Below, in pieces: positions 42,330-54,015 of a DNA stretch of 64,000 nucleotides. The first letter of the stretch is position 1. The number at the start of each line of letters is the position of its first letter. Both the position numbers and the translations under genes were made by a program. The DNA is taken from contig NC_065884.2 of the NCBI RefSeq assembly GCF_932274485.2, positions 61,458,546 through 61,522,545 on the forward strand. Reading direction: 5' to 3'. Below the pieces are notes generated by a model. It was given only the letters and a program-made list of their open reading frames with translations. It was not told the origin of the DNA and ran no database searches. The DNA is from Patella vulgata (taxonomy: Eukaryota > Mollusca > Gastropoda > Patellidae).

Positions 42330-43538
42330 CATGGTACGGGGATGGGCTTGACTAGCAGGAAAACACATAAATAAAGAAGCAACTATGTTGGTAACACCAT
42401 AAGCAAATGCTTCCTGATTATCGTCGATAGTATTGCCGTGAATCTGTGCACACAGTTTGGCCATTGATATTGTAGCTGTAAATATAACAACCGCTATAAG
42501 GAAACTATCAGCTACCACTCTGGTGAACATGTATCCTGATAGATCCGGCAGCTGGGGTGCTGGTACCCCAGATTTTACATCACCAACTATATCCACTCCT
42601 AGATTATACTCAAAGCTGCCCAATTTAGAAATGAGGGTAGCTAGTACCACAACTATCAGGTCAATAGGAACTGGTATCTTCATTCGATCTCTAAAGCGTT
42701 CATTCACACCGATATTTACAGCTAGAATTATAACTCCAGTAAAAACAGCGATCAGAAAATCAGCCCAGTTACCTTCGTGGATTTTGGAAAAAAGAATTAT
42801 GTAGTACCTCAGTAACCGCCCTGGTCCAGAAACGATTCCAACCGATATATTGAGTGCTTTGCTCAGTTGGCTGGTTGCTATATAAATAGCACAAGCAAAG
42901 GTAAATCCTCCAATGAATGATTCCGAGAGGTACGTGGAGACGAATCCAAGACGCAGGATGCCCACTACCGTTAAAATGATCCCAACCACAAAACAAAGCG
43001 TCATGGATACCTCGACCTTGTAGGCCATCAGTTGATCTTGAATGGCTGGATCATTTATGGAAATATTTGAGGAAATATTCAGGGTGCTCCAATAAACAGC
43101 CTCTTCGCGCTCCACTACCGATGAGGTCATCATGGACACGATAGCGGTGGTTCCAAAAGATATATGAGGAGAGGTACCGAAAATAACATAGCAGATGAGT
43201 GGGAAGAAGGTAGTGTAGAGGCCATTGACGGGTTGAAGAGAAGCTAGGACGCCGAAGCCAAGAGCTTGAGGCAGGTGCATGAAGGCCACAGAGAGTCCAG
43301 CAATAAGATCATTCACAACGCAGTCTTTGATGTATGGTTTCTGAACTTCTGCAATGATTGGAATGAATTTCAAGAGAAATGAACATATCCTAGAGCAAGA
43401 ACATCCCTTTAGAATGTCCTTCCAATCAACTGGTTTATCTTCACGCTTATAAGCAGCTTCCACTGATTCGTGTGTGTACAGCTTTCTCGTCAGACGAAGC
43501 ATGGTGGTCTCTTTAGCGCCCTTGTTATCATTCTTGGC
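42312..43538 (-). CDS. SLC26-family anion transporter, exon 2 (main transport domain)
   Basis: This exon encodes residues 12-420. The acceptor CAATTTCAATTATAG precedes GCCAAGAATGATAAC, which is open in frame 12 codons upstream of the internal Met at 43502, so that Met is not the start. The donor is TTAAAG|GTAATT, phase 0. Family signatures are SVAFMHLPQALGFGVLASLQ, PVNGLYTTFFPLICYVIFGT and SPHISFGTTAIVSMMTSSVV (about residues 94-153 of the joined protein). Several strongly hydrophobic segments follow, and NIS sites at about 165 and 169 lie in the expected extracellular loop. The end of the exon (NIVASLFMCFPASQAHPRT) matches the region just before the last helices. SLC26 proteins exchange or conduct chloride, bicarbonate, sulfate or oxalate across plasma membranes; the substrate here is not deducible. 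Joined length of 687 aa is slightly below the usual 700-780. Confidence 0.96.
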
Positions 43539-43991
43539 CTATAATTGAAATTGATTTAAATACATGTATTTGTATCAAAAATTGGGATAATTGTCAACAT
43601 AGATTAATAAATTTGAGTAAATCAAAGCGGCGTAAAGGTTAATATTGTTCGAAAAATACACAATCGAGATCGGAAACTTTAATTTGAGTAAATCAAAGCG
43701 GCGTAAAGGTTAATATTGTTCGAAAAATACACAATCGAGGAAGGAAACTTTAATCTAAACTATTTTTTGTGACTGTCGCTTGTTTGTTTATCTGTCTGTT
43801 CAGGGTTGGCGGCTACACTAGGACTGTCCCGAGATTGAAATTTGTTGTACAGGGTTAGCTCGGACCGGGGAGTAACATAGGTCTGGTGGAGATGGAGTAC
43901 CACTTCTGGTTGCAGAGTTATGCTACTTGCAGTGCATGGCCATACCCACGCTACGCCGTTTCTACCGCTAGTATTTAATAAATGTACTTAC
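43539..43991 (-). other. SLC26 intron 1 with a 71-bp tandem duplication
   Basis: GT-AG intron of 453 bp. ATTTGAGTAAATCAAAGCGG starts at 43611 and again at 43682; the two units differ at only a few bases. Confidence 0.85.
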
Positions 43992-44024
43992 ATGATCATC
44001 GATTGTGTCGGGTAAATTAACCAT
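43992..44024 (-). CDS. SLC26-family anion transporter, exon 1 (start codon exon)
   Basis: Eleven codons, MVNLPDTIDDH, followed at once by GTAAGTAC, a near-perfect 5' splice site. Phase 0 joins it to exon 2 (AKNDNKGAKETT). The start context ACCACAATGG has A at -3 and G at +4. An acidic short N-terminus is plausible for this family. The assignment rests on splice signals and frame only; RNA evidence would settle it. Confidence 0.8.
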
Positions 44025-45063
44025 TGTGGTCAGCTGGCATCAGTTTAGAATAAACAATTCTTATTTAGTTCCAAAGAAGAGGTTTGGACATTTCAATAAA
44101 ATATACCATCTCTCAACTCTGATTCATGTGGGAAATAAAACATTAATTCAAATATTACATCTAGGGCTAAAGCTTGAAATATTAACCTATCAAAATTCAA
44201 TCTAGATATTTACATTTTATCTATCTTAATGAATCACATAGTTCATCAGTTAAATTATTCCAAGATTGTGCGATAAAAAACATTTAGTAATATATTAACA
44301 TAGAATTATAGCGTTAAAGTACTATAGGTTTATTCCACTCACTAACCAGGGGGTAGCGGGTTCAATTCCGTTACTGGCCAAGAACGTTCCGTAGGATTTA
44401 CAGCGTGGGTTCATCTTGTGTGTTTGGACCAGGATTTTTGTATTTCATCCATGGCCAGTTCCTGGTCTATAGTACGGTCGTGCTTGTTCTTTTATTATAA
44501 ACACTATTTTCATTCGGATTTGAGCTTAGATAGAGGTACAGGTTATGCCTATGAGTAACACCTCTCTTTGATTAGATACATGTACACAGTATAATTATAT
44601 ACAGTATACATACATACATACTATAGAACACATAGGGTATATAATGGATGATATAGAGACATTTATTTCATAATTTTATAATTTATTCTGAAAGTAATGT
44701 TTGGTATTGGTTCTTCTTGTTATTGTTCTAGGATTGGCAAGCTGACAAGGGACATTGTCTAATCGCTCGGATGGGACAAACCGGGAGGAAAATGCCTGTA
44801 TTCTGTTTTCCGGTTGGTATAGAACCACATTTCATCTAATTTTCATGTCGTTTGATATAATAGGACGTTATTAAGATTTCATATTATTTTTTAATAGTAA
44901 TTTCTGTAATAGATATTGTCTGTATGATATTTATGATTATGAAAATAAGATTATGGACACAAATTGCATAAAACGCACATAGTATATTATTAATATAGAC
45001 TAAAATCACAATACGTTAAAATTATAAACTACTATCCACCACTGTTTGAATACCAGCTTCTTC
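44025..45063. other. Region upstream of the SLC26 gene, with SINE-A scraps
   Basis: A decayed SINE-A head lies at about 44338-44430 (CACTAACCAGGGGGTAGCGG, GGTTCAATTCC, TGGCCAAGAACG). A mid-body scrap lies at about 44735-44790 (GGCAAGCTGACAAGGGACAT). No clear core promoter was seen. Confidence 0.5.
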
Positions 45064-45297
45064 TATCGTCGTACTAGTTGTTCGGGATGGGACGAAAAAC
45101 CGAGGTCCCGTGTACATATTGGCGTACACGTAAAAGAAACCTTGGCATTTGGAATTCGATATACTGTAAGTGTAGGCCATCGCGCCACTGTCCGGGCAAC
45201 ATTTCCTACACGGCACAGTATATGGCGTATGCCCATCTTCATTAGCCCAGTAGGAACAGAGCAGTAGGACGTTTAACCTCATTTAATTTCATTTCCA
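45064..45297 (+). repeat. SINE-A 3' part
   Basis: GTTCGGGATGGGACGAAAAA, CACGTAAAAGAAACCTTGGC, ending GTAGGACGTTTAACCTCATT with TTTCATTT. Confidence 0.83.
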
Positions 45298-45373
45298 TCG
45301 TTGCAAGTTACATAGTAATCGTTCTTATACGGTGGCATTCGTTGAAAAAGCAACGTGTCATTGATAATGGGGT

Positions 45374-45635
45374 GAAATGAAATGGGGTTTAACGCCCACT
45401 GTTCTGCTCCGATTGGGCTAATGAAGATGTGCTATGAGGGAAATTTTTCCCGGACAGCGGCGCTACGACCTACTCTTATATCGAATTCCAACTGCCAAGG
45501 GATCTTTTACGTTCACGCCAAAGTGTGCAAGGGACCTCAGCTTTTCGCCCCAACCGAACGACTAGACAGATGTCCTTTTTAGACCATCCGTCCTGCACCA
45601 CTGACAAAGGGAAACCACGCTGGCGACCTCCAGGG
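45374..45635 (-). repeat. SINE-A lacking most of its head
   Basis: GAAATGAAATGGGGTTTAAC to GAAACCACGCTGGCGACCTC. Two pieces (CCATACAGTG and the head to the B box) are deleted. It abuts a second SINE-A in the same orientation. Confidence 0.82.
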
Positions 45636-45815
45636 ATGAAATGAAATGCGGTTTAACATCCTACTGTTCTTAATCTATCGGGCTAATAAAGATGGGCATA
45701 CGCTATGAAGTGTGCTGCAAGGGAAATAAATTTTGCCCGGGTAGTGGCGTTTGCGCCTACTCCTCGTCGAATTCCAACTGCCAAAGATTCATATACATGT
45801 ACACTGGACTTGGAC
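45636..45815 (-). repeat. SINE-A 3' half
   Basis: GATGAAATGAAATGCGGTTT, CGCTATGAAGTGTGCTGCAA, TCGAATTCCAACTGCCAAAG, then decayed. The tail of this copy is joined to the truncated head of the previous one. Confidence 0.78.
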
Positions 45816-46210
45816 CTGCGCCATTCTTTATTGACAGTCTGAATTAATTGTGAGGTTATCTCCCTTCATATGTCTGTTATATTTTTGTTTGTAGGAAAAT
45901 CGTCCACCAAAAATGCAATATTTTATCTGGGCAGGATGATTTAAACTGCAATAAGTTTATCTTTTTGACATATATTCAGATTGCAAAATACTTTTAAGTT
46001 TTGATTGAAAGTTAATTAAACGAGACTCTGTAGTTTGACAACTGCCCTGATCGTGAGGTTGAAATCTGCCTATGTTCTGACAGACATATGTTCTCATCTC
46101 CAATCTACCCCATTTTTATACGAGATGCGTGTTGCGCCCCATCCTCGGTATCCCCATAAACTTGAAGAAGCGTACTAAAAACATGTAATTAATTGCCGTA
46201 CATATCACCG
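45816..46210. other. Intergenic, nothing recognised
   Basis: No gene seen. Confidence 0.4.
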
Positions 46211-46400
46211 TAGCTAACCTCATAACCCCGTTATCCTTCCGCCTCAAAATCATGAATATTTACCAAAACCTGGCAGAAAATGTTAATACAAACCCTCTTC
46301 GTCCATTCTAGACCAAAAGATCAACAAAAATGGGCATGCAAAAGGGGAGAAAAGAGACAGAGGGAGAATTGCTATAAATAGACGAACTACAATTTGTGGG
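46211..46400 (+). repeat. F10 repeat, reference copy
   Basis: CCGTTATCCTTCCGCCTCAA, AATCATGAATATTTACC, GGCAGAAAATGTTAATAC, CATTCTAGACCAAAAGATCA, AGAGGGAGAATTGCTATAAA. Shared with 2790-2960 (reversed), 38546-38680 and 60477-60650. Confidence 0.65.
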
Positions 46401-46904
46401 TACCGAGATGTTGAAATTTAATGGTGGTCTGCTTCCATGGGGTTTTCACGAATTCAAATTATCTGCTCGTGATCGTAGGTCGATTCTACGAACCAATCAA
46501 ATAACAGATTACATACGAGTCTTCGCACTGATCAGCAAAGTTTGTAACACCGATTCGGCTATCTAAGTTACAAAATGCCTATTTAAAACCAGTTGAGGTG
46601 ATTTATCCCACCAGGGCTCTTGTTACACATTAAATAATGAATCTCCTTCGCATATATAACCTGGCATCAACTTATCTCAAAATGTAAGACAGAACTGTAA
46701 AGTAGCCTAGTTAAACGGGGCGAAAGACGGACTAGGGGCTAAGTGAATGGACACAATGTCGCGCTTTGCGTCATGAATTTAGAGTTTTCCGACCGCCTTA
46801 CTACTAACAATCCCCACTATTGGACGCTTTTCCTCATGTAAAATCAGCGGTCACAAAACTATTCCGACAAACAAACTGACGACATAAGCCCTTTGGCTAT
46901 AACA
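46401..46904. other. Intergenic, nothing recognised
   Basis: No gene seen. Confidence 0.4.
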
Positions 46905-47245
46905 AAAATTACTGAAGCTGTTTTGCGTAATACCCTGCATATTTCGACACTAATTTCGATTGGGTACTCGTACAAGCCCAGCTTGTCAGCCTAACAGATT
47001 CCTCGATCGTCGTGAATACCAAGTCCCGCGCTTTCAAGCTAAAATGTCTACCTATGATAATCGAGTTGCAAAGTTCAAGGTTCATTCAATGTCACGGTTT
47101 CCGTGGAGTTCCGCGATGTCAAAACCTCTGATTGGATGCTAATGCTCACGTGTCTGTAGATAACATAGCTATAAGTTCGGAATTGTAAAGTAAACAAGCA
47201 ACTTCCAGATGTTGTAAAACTCGTAGTCTTTGCTTCAGGAACATG
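46905..47245 (+). repeat. F9 repeat
   Basis: Colinear with 35285-35735: ACTAATTTCGATTGG, ACAGATTCCTCGATCG, ATACCAAGTCCCGCGC, GCAAAGTTCAAGGTTC, GCTCACGTGTCTGTAGATAA, AAAACTCGTAGTCTTTGCTT, CAGGAACATG. Confidence 0.68.
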
Positions 47246-48305
47246 TATATATGAAAGATCTTTAAATGTAAATATTTTATTGAACATGATATTATAAACA
47301 AATCAATGAGTATAGTAATAATCTATATAATAATACATCTAGCTTATTTTCTATAAAAATAATTTATATATAAATCTATATTATTTTAACAGACTCTACT
47401 TTCGTTTTGTTTTTATCAATATCAATATATAGTCTATATTTACACAAATAATTGCACAAATGTCTTCATTTGAAAAGCGCATTAACAAACATACATGTGC
47501 ATACAGTTTTGACATAGTAATAAAGGCCAGCTATCACCAAAGCCATTTCTTTCCGGATTTAAAATGCAAGTTTTCCACTTTCCAATATTGGCGTATCCTG
47601 TTGTTGCTGTGCACAAGATACGTTGTTTCCCAAAACAAATCTAAAGAAGTGCCGAGTTGATTTAAATGCAACAATAGTTAACCAACTTTTCAATGGCTAA
47701 CTTTGTTTAACACTAACTACATGTACCTGACTAATTGGATGAGAAATGGCCAATAAGATGTCTAGATTTAACGAAACGAAGCAATAATTACAGACCTAAA
47801 TAAATATGTAAATATAATTTGACACAACCATTTTGATTTAAACTAAAATAAATATTTTTTAGTAGATTTTGATTTTCAAAAATAATCTATTTACAATATA
47901 ATACAATGACAGTAATATGGTGGGTACAATAGAAAGCTAATCAAATGAAAGGTTATTAAATGAAATATGTTTAAACGCAAAAATCTGATTGGATATCATT
48001 GACGAACTATTGCTTAAATTCCTCTTTTTATGTAGATCATTAGCTATTAATAGAAATTGTTTATAGGGGTCTTTATACGCGAACCTTAAACCGACCAGAC
48101 CTCTTTGACATGGGTCAAAACAAGAAGCAGCGGAGAGGAGGGGGGGAGGAGGGGTGGAAAACACCAGCATGGATTTCAGTTTTACGGTTTAAAATTGTAC
48201 GTCTATATATGAACATAGTAGTCTTAAGATATAACCGATGCTGTGTTCGACTGTCGACACAGTAAGCATTAAATGAAAGTACAATTAGTACTAGTAGCAA
48301 ATCGA
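47246..48305. other. AT-rich intergenic, nothing recognised
   Basis: A G-rich patch lies at about 48134-48157. No gene seen. Confidence 0.45.
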
Positions 48306-48639
48306 CCAATCTGATTAAAACACATATCCTATTTCGTTTCGTTTGTTTATAGTTCAAAATTTCGTTTTAATTGTCTTTACTACACTAGGATCTGGAAGAG
48401 TTGTTATATAACCGGCGTTCTGGATGACGCGAGGGATTAGCCGAAGAAACGGTTTGTTACGGAACTGTAGCTATACCACTAGAAACATCAAGGCTAATTG
48501 ATTAATCAATGTCTGACATCATAAGGTCAAAAGCCGCTCATATGACACCTGAAGCGACCTTCCACTACAACCGGTCAAATCTTCAGGTAGTGTAGGCCAT
48601 CGAAAATATAAAATATGGATCTGTATTTTAATCAAATTT
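48306..48639. repeat. F7 TIR element, uninterrupted copy
   Basis: CAATCTGATTAAAACACATA at the left mirrors GATCTGTATTTTAATCAAAT at the right. Colinear with the 23.2 kb copy but lacking the 474-bp foldback; the site CAGGTAGTGTAGGCC (48584-48598) is the unoccupied target. Confidence 0.8.
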
Positions 48640-48809
48640 CAAATCGATTTTCTCGTAATAATTTGAAAACACATTTAATAGTATTGAGTGTACCACATCA
48701 CTCATTGAACTAGCACAACATATCAACCCAACTCAATACCATTTTTTTAAGATAATCAAAGAGGCTTTGTTCATTTAAGAATGTTCAGATGTCGGCATGA
48801 TATTGTTTA

Positions 48810-49020
48810 TTGTCCCCCGCCTTTCGAAGAAAGCAGGGGACTATTAAAATGCGTTCGTCCGTCTGTCCGTCTGTCTGTCTGTCCGTCACACTTTTGGTGA
48901 CACAATAGCTCTCTTTCTAATTGAGCTACAATGTTCAAACTTGGTGTAGGTGTTTATTAGGTCAATGCCTTGTATTAATAAGGTACCTTCAGGACAAATT
49001 GGATCGTTTAATCATAGATC
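48810..49020 (+). repeat. Dispersed repeat with CCCC-GC hairpin and GTCCGTCTGTCC run
   Basis: Begins with a self-complementary block at about 48815-48840 (CCCCCGCCTTTC, GAA, GAAAGCAGGGG), then ACTATTAAAATGCGTTCGTC and a GTCCGTCTGTC tract to 48888. From memory, sequences of this shape recur in many marine invertebrate genomes; only this copy is in the window. Confidence 0.6.
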
Positions 49021-50181
49021 CTAGTTCCGAAAAAAAAACGAAATATTAATTATAAAGACAAATGTCTGTAGAGCTCATAAAATGTTATTTATTTAATATA
49101 ATGCCACTTAAAGATTATAGAAATATATGTCTGATGACATCGACACCTGCTTCTCTAGGGTATTAATTGTTAACAACTTGAGAAATTGTTCTAAGCAATG
49201 ATTCAAAGAAATTAACGTATCTAAATACAAGTCTCCACCCTACGGATTGTTTAGAGGGTTAAAATTTTTAACAAGTCTTGAAATTTCTCTTAGGAAAGAT
49301 TCAATGAAAATAATGTGAATACAAGTCTCAACCCAATACATTATTCAATAATTAATGGTTAAATTAGACAAGAAAATAATCAGCGAAAGTTCGAAAAACT
49401 AGAATCTGGAAGGTAAAGGGATAAATGCACATATTATATATTAGCTACAACATGTCATTTTAAAATATATACATATATATTCCTCTAAATCAAATATGCA
49501 TGAAGCAATTATTGGTATAAATATACGCCATTTTAGGGAGTCAAAAACAAGATCACAACAAAAAAAAACGTCTAAAACAACGCCACAAAATACATTAACA
49601 TCATAAGTAACTGAAAATATGAACAATTAAACGAAATAATATCAATTTTTATGAATATTCACAAGAAAATTTCAACGCACACGTTTGTGTTCTTAATCGT
49701 TAATCGCAGATCTATCAACTTCACGAAAACACTGGTCGTACAAGGTTCTTCCATTCTGATTTAATATTGTGTCACAGGTCAACCAATTGATTATATATTC
49801 AAATGTTTTCACATATTGGTAATCACTTTAAGATCACTGTTCATTAATCGATTATCGACACATCGATTCACTTCCATTTATATCAGAATCAATTCACCGA
49901 AATATCGCGATATTTCACAGTGTCCACATCTCTAAAAACTTCCATGTTCACACAACCAGTTGCATCAAATCGGCACAGACCAATATACCGTTTCTGAATT
50001 CTACTGACAAGTATTGTAAATCCACGATCGGTACGACACTAATGTTTCTCACTTTCTGAATAGGTCACATACGTCATATGAAATTTATGCATACATGCCT
50101 GCCACGTCATCAGACGGATTGTTTAATTGTATTTGGTAGTTACACAATTAGAAACATTATCTTGTGTGAACGTCTGGATAT
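49021..50181. other. Downstream flank or 3' UTR of the large disordered gene
   Basis: Minus-strand ATTAAA at 50132-50137 lies 45 bp after the inferred stop, and AATAAA at 49088-49093 lies about 1.1 kb after it. The true transcript end is unknown. Confidence 0.4.
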
Positions 50182-50224
50182 TCACCTATCAGCTCCACTA
50201 GAACTATCATCCAGCTCTCTTGGG
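50182..50224 (-). CDS. Large disordered protein, last exon (inferred)
   Basis: The minus strand reads TTTCTTTATATTTCAG|CCCAAGAGAG. The first base completes the codon split at the end of the large exon (AG+C, Ser). The frame continues as PRELDDSSSGADR, then TGA at 50182-50184. The composition (acidic, Ser-rich) fits the preceding C-terminal region. The polypyrimidine tract is weak but T-rich and the AG is clear. Phase, a short open reading and a nearby stop all agree. Intervening exons within the 5.3 kb intron cannot be excluded. Confidence 0.68.
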
Positions 50225-50274
50225 CTGAAATATAAAGAAAAGTGATTTCCATAATTAAAAAATAATTGTATAAA

Positions 50275-50430
50275 AATGAAATGTGGTTTAACCTCCTGGT
50301 CTGTAGCATAGCAACAGCGTGAACGTCAAACCTGTAAAGGGATGTATGGAATGGGCATGGGTTTATTTATTATCTCGTCAACCCACTACTTCGCTAATTT
50401 TCAACTGTCAAGGGATCTATCACGCGCCCA
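50275..50430 (-). repeat. SINE-A, heavily decayed
   Basis: AAATGAAATGTGGTTTAACC tail complement and TTTTCAACTGTCAAGGGATC in the body; the middle is unrecognisable. Confidence 0.55.
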
Positions 50431-50469
50431 ATTGTGTACTCATTTTGCTAACAATTTTGTATTTAGAAA

Positions 50470-50690
50470 GTAATGGCATTCGAATCCATATAATACACGA
50501 CTCGTGTACTGATCATAATATGTTCATTGTGTCTTAAATATCGGCTATTTGGATCCCATTTTTTCACTACAAAATAACAACATCAATATTGATTGAAATG
50601 GACCAATATCGAATTCTAATTCCTGTTTGTAATTTCGAATATTATGGAAAATATTGAGTTAGAGGGTTAGCTCCTTTAACATAAATATAT
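50470..50690 (-). repeat. F4 end copy, partial
   Basis: CGACTCGTGTACTGATCATA, GTTCATTGTGTCTTAAATAT, AACATCAATATTGATTGAAA, ending ATATTGAGTTAGAGGGTTAG, CTCCTTTAA. Confidence 0.65.
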
Positions 50691-51369
50691 TGAAATTAAT
50701 GGATTATTCTGTAGGTGTATATAATGGTTATAACATAAACGAATATAAATATGCATTGATACACCTTTAGCAATTTAACCCATACACGCCTTTAAATAAA
50801 AATGTACCCAATGTAACGAGTGGTATTTATTATTATACAATACATGTTTGTTTCTTTATAGTTCAGTTAACCACTTATAAAACCTTCCATATAGACAAAA
50901 TGTAAATACATATTTCTTTGATCTTCAATGGGGTTGTTATTAAAATGCTCATTGATGGCGTTTCAATTGGATCAAGGATATGGAACATTAAAGAATATGT
51001 CTTAAACATTGGAGGGGCTCATAATAGGACTAGGTCAGACCATATTTTTAAAACAAGAAGGGGCCTCTCTTTTTTCTTCACCTTTAAATTGAAATAAATT
51101 TCGGTTCAGTCCATGTCACAGCAAATTAGTTCTCACTAGGGATGAAGCTTGAAACAGGAGATTTCTATGCCACCATGCAATATGATTTCCGGGTAGTAAG
51201 AAACATGATATGTTTTTCGATGACCTTTTCCGGAACGTGGTGAGACAGGGGCTTTAAATAACGATATATATCTATGAATAAAACAGGTTAATTGCATGTA
51301 AGGAAGGATCTTGGAACCCCGTATGTTCTTCTCAAGCAAATGTTACATAAATTTTTATTATTTAAATAT

Positions 51370-51550
51370 TCATACATTTATTAAAAAGAAAGACCCGTTG
51401 TCTGATCTCTAGGGTATCCGATTTGAAGTAGATTAGAACACCCACTGTGGTCATTTACGAGTTCAACGATAAAATAGATAATACTAACTTCACCTTGGTT
51501 GTCAAGTACGTTGATGCGATAATATTTGGTCAAAACTTATAACTTCGCAA

Positions 51551-51591
<41 letters not shown>

Positions 51592-51790
51592 CTTTAGCAG
51601 TGGGAGGAAACCGGAGGATCCAAGAGAACCCCACACTCAATGACAGATCTTGTGAATTCACGCACACGCGTTAAACCACTAGACCACCTCAATCCCACTT
51701 ACATAGAATAAAGTAGCGTAATTTGACAGAAATTATTATAGCAAGAACGACTAGCCCTTTATCTAATTCCTACATAATGCAACTTTAATT
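51370..51790 (-). repeat. F5 MITE with nested SINE-B remnant
   Basis: AAAGAAAGACCCGTTGTCTG (mid-body; the left terminus is missing), then GATTTGAAGTAGATTAGAAC, and the right end ACGACTAGCCCTTTATCTAA, TACATAATGCAACTTTAA. A (GA)n-tailed SINE-B in minus orientation sits inside at 51551-51695; that copy is internally deleted. Confidence 0.72.
51551..51695 (-). repeat. SINE-B remnant inside F5
   Basis: (GA)n then TTTAGCAGTGGGAGGAAACC, GGAGGATCCAAGAGAACCC, then head complement CACGCGTTAAACCACTAGAC. The 3' tail body and the B-box region are missing. Confidence 0.75.
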
Positions 51791-52459
51791 GATAGTTGGA
51801 CAATCAGGTGATATAGTCAGAAAAATAACCTAGATTATGTGCCTTTTTTCATGGGAATAAATTCTTGGGCTACCAGTAAAAGCCTTTGAATACTGAACTT
51901 TAAAGGGTGAAGGCGATTATTATATATTTACTTTAAGGTATAGACTATCCTCTATGTCTTTGATAAATGTAATAACAGGTTGTTAAGACTTTCTCTTGGG
52001 GATTTCTTTATATAGTCAATGACCATAATAGATGCTAGTTGTATATTAGTATATCAAAGATCGTTGAATAAGTATATATATATATTTTTTCTATGGCCCC
52101 ATGGTCTAAAGTCAATATTTATCAAGTAAGCATGACCATTTTAAACAAACATCATAAAAAATAAAATACAAGTTCGTCATATAATTGATACGATGAGTGT
52201 AGTGTCTATTGAAATGCATTGATAGGTAAAGGGGAACAGCGATCGTAAAGCCACTTGTTGTATTAATATAACGCTTCACTGATATTTGGAGTCGACTTGA
52301 AAAATAAATTAAAATGTTACAAGAATACCACCAGTGACGACTAAAGGGGTTAGACTGTCCGACAAAGATCTTGCTTTCGATATATCTTTTTTTTCAAATT
52401 TTAATTTAAAAATCACAAAACTAAAAAAAAATACTAGTTTAACAGTTATCATAACTTTG

Positions 52460-52845
52460 GAAAATGAAATGAATGGGGTTTAACGTTCGTTTTCCTGCAT
52501 CGACAGGGCTAATGAAGACTGACATAAGCCATGCAGTGTTCTATGAGGGGAATGTTGCCCGGACTGCAGCGGTTCCGCGTTAACTATTCCTCCATTTCCA
52601 TTAATCAATAAATCTCTAAGATGCACAACAAGGCATGCACGGGTTGACCTCGTTGTTTTCCTGCTCATACAAAAGACTAGACACTTTCTTTGCCAAGCTC
52701 CACCCACATCCTGCACCACCGGCAAGGAGAAGCCAGTCTGAAAAATCCCGAGTATCTTGCTCGACCTACCACCGTGATCGAATCCGGAACCTTCTGGTAA
52801 GTGACCTAATGTCAAACTCGCCGAGGCGGCACTGGCTCCATCTTT
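52460..52845 (-). repeat. SINE-A, diverged, variant head
   Basis: AAATGAAATGAATGGGGTTT through CTGCACCACCGGCAAGGAGA to CGCCGAGGCGGCACTGGCTC. The minus-strand head (GCCGCCTCGGCGAGTTTGAC, GGATTCGATCACGG) differs from the usual one. Confidence 0.75.
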
Positions 52846-53727
52846 TTTTATTTTAATGTTAACGCGAAAATAACAAATAATTTTTTTTTAGAATTGGTAA
52901 GTGTGAATATCGCTATGCAATGTTATACTTTGTTAGCTATGTGAACTCACTCAATTTTGAAGTGGTATCAGGTGTTCTAGAAAAGGTTGTATTCCATCAG
53001 TTTCATTATAAATAAAATTTAATAATCGTCATCTATGAAGCGATAATTTCCGCCTATTTTCGTTAAATAATTAAAAGAATGTCCAAAGAAACTATCTTCG
53101 ATTGATGTCAAAGCAAATTATCGATTTGGCGCCATCTTAAAATTTCCGTTTCGATTTGACAAATACTAAAAAACTAAATAAAATATCAATTTAATTCCAT
53201 CCTGAAAATTTAAATCAAAAATTCAAAAACATTATGCAGGCGCACCACCAATAACTCTTGTCCCTTTAAATACTATTTAAACGCCATGATAATCTTCCCT
53301 AGTAAAACTACAAACTACAAAAGGCCTTTTATAGTATCCCTGGCCGACTGCCAAGTTTATTATTTGTATATAGATATATTCTATATTTTTCTTTCACGGA
53401 TGATGGACGTGACCTATACAAACATACCTAAACTTACACGATATTTTATGTTTACTCTTAGTTTTCTTTGTATACACTTTCTATAAGCCGTCTTATAGTT
53501 CATGGCTACCAGCATCCAGCAGCAAATAACCCAAGGTGTTTTCATTTGTTGATCATGGATTGATATTTTTTTGTGAAACCTCTATAACTAACAAGGTTAT
53601 TATTTGAACAGGTTGTAAAGATTAAAATGACTGATGTTGAACGTTACACGAGTAACATAATACGTTGAGGTTTTTTTTTATACTGAAAATACAAAATGTA
53701 CCCACTACGCAGACCTAAAATAGAATT

Positions 53728-54015
53728 GAAATGGAGTTTAACGTCCTACCTTTCTACACTAACCCGACATACGCCATGTATGTAGGACATTTCATTTACC
53801 AAGGGTTCTTTTACATGTACATACAGTGTACCATGCGGGATATTTTGCCAGGACAGCGGCACCACGGTCTGTTCTTAATTCGACTTCCAACTGACAAGGG
53901 TTCTTTTACGTACACGTCAACGTGTACACGCGACCTTGGTTATCGTCCCACCCGAACGACCAGACGCCGTTCCTTGCCAGGCCCTCCGCCGTGCACTACT
54001 GACAAGGGGTAACCT
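53728..54015 (-). repeat. SINE-A, diverged, head missing
   Basis: GAATTGAAATGGAGTTTAAC, CCAACTGACAAGGGTTCTTT, CCTTGCCAGGCCCTCCGCCG, ending ACTGACAAGGGGTAACC. TTTACCAAGGGTTCTTTTAC also appears early in the copy, so part of the body is duplicated. Confidence 0.75.
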
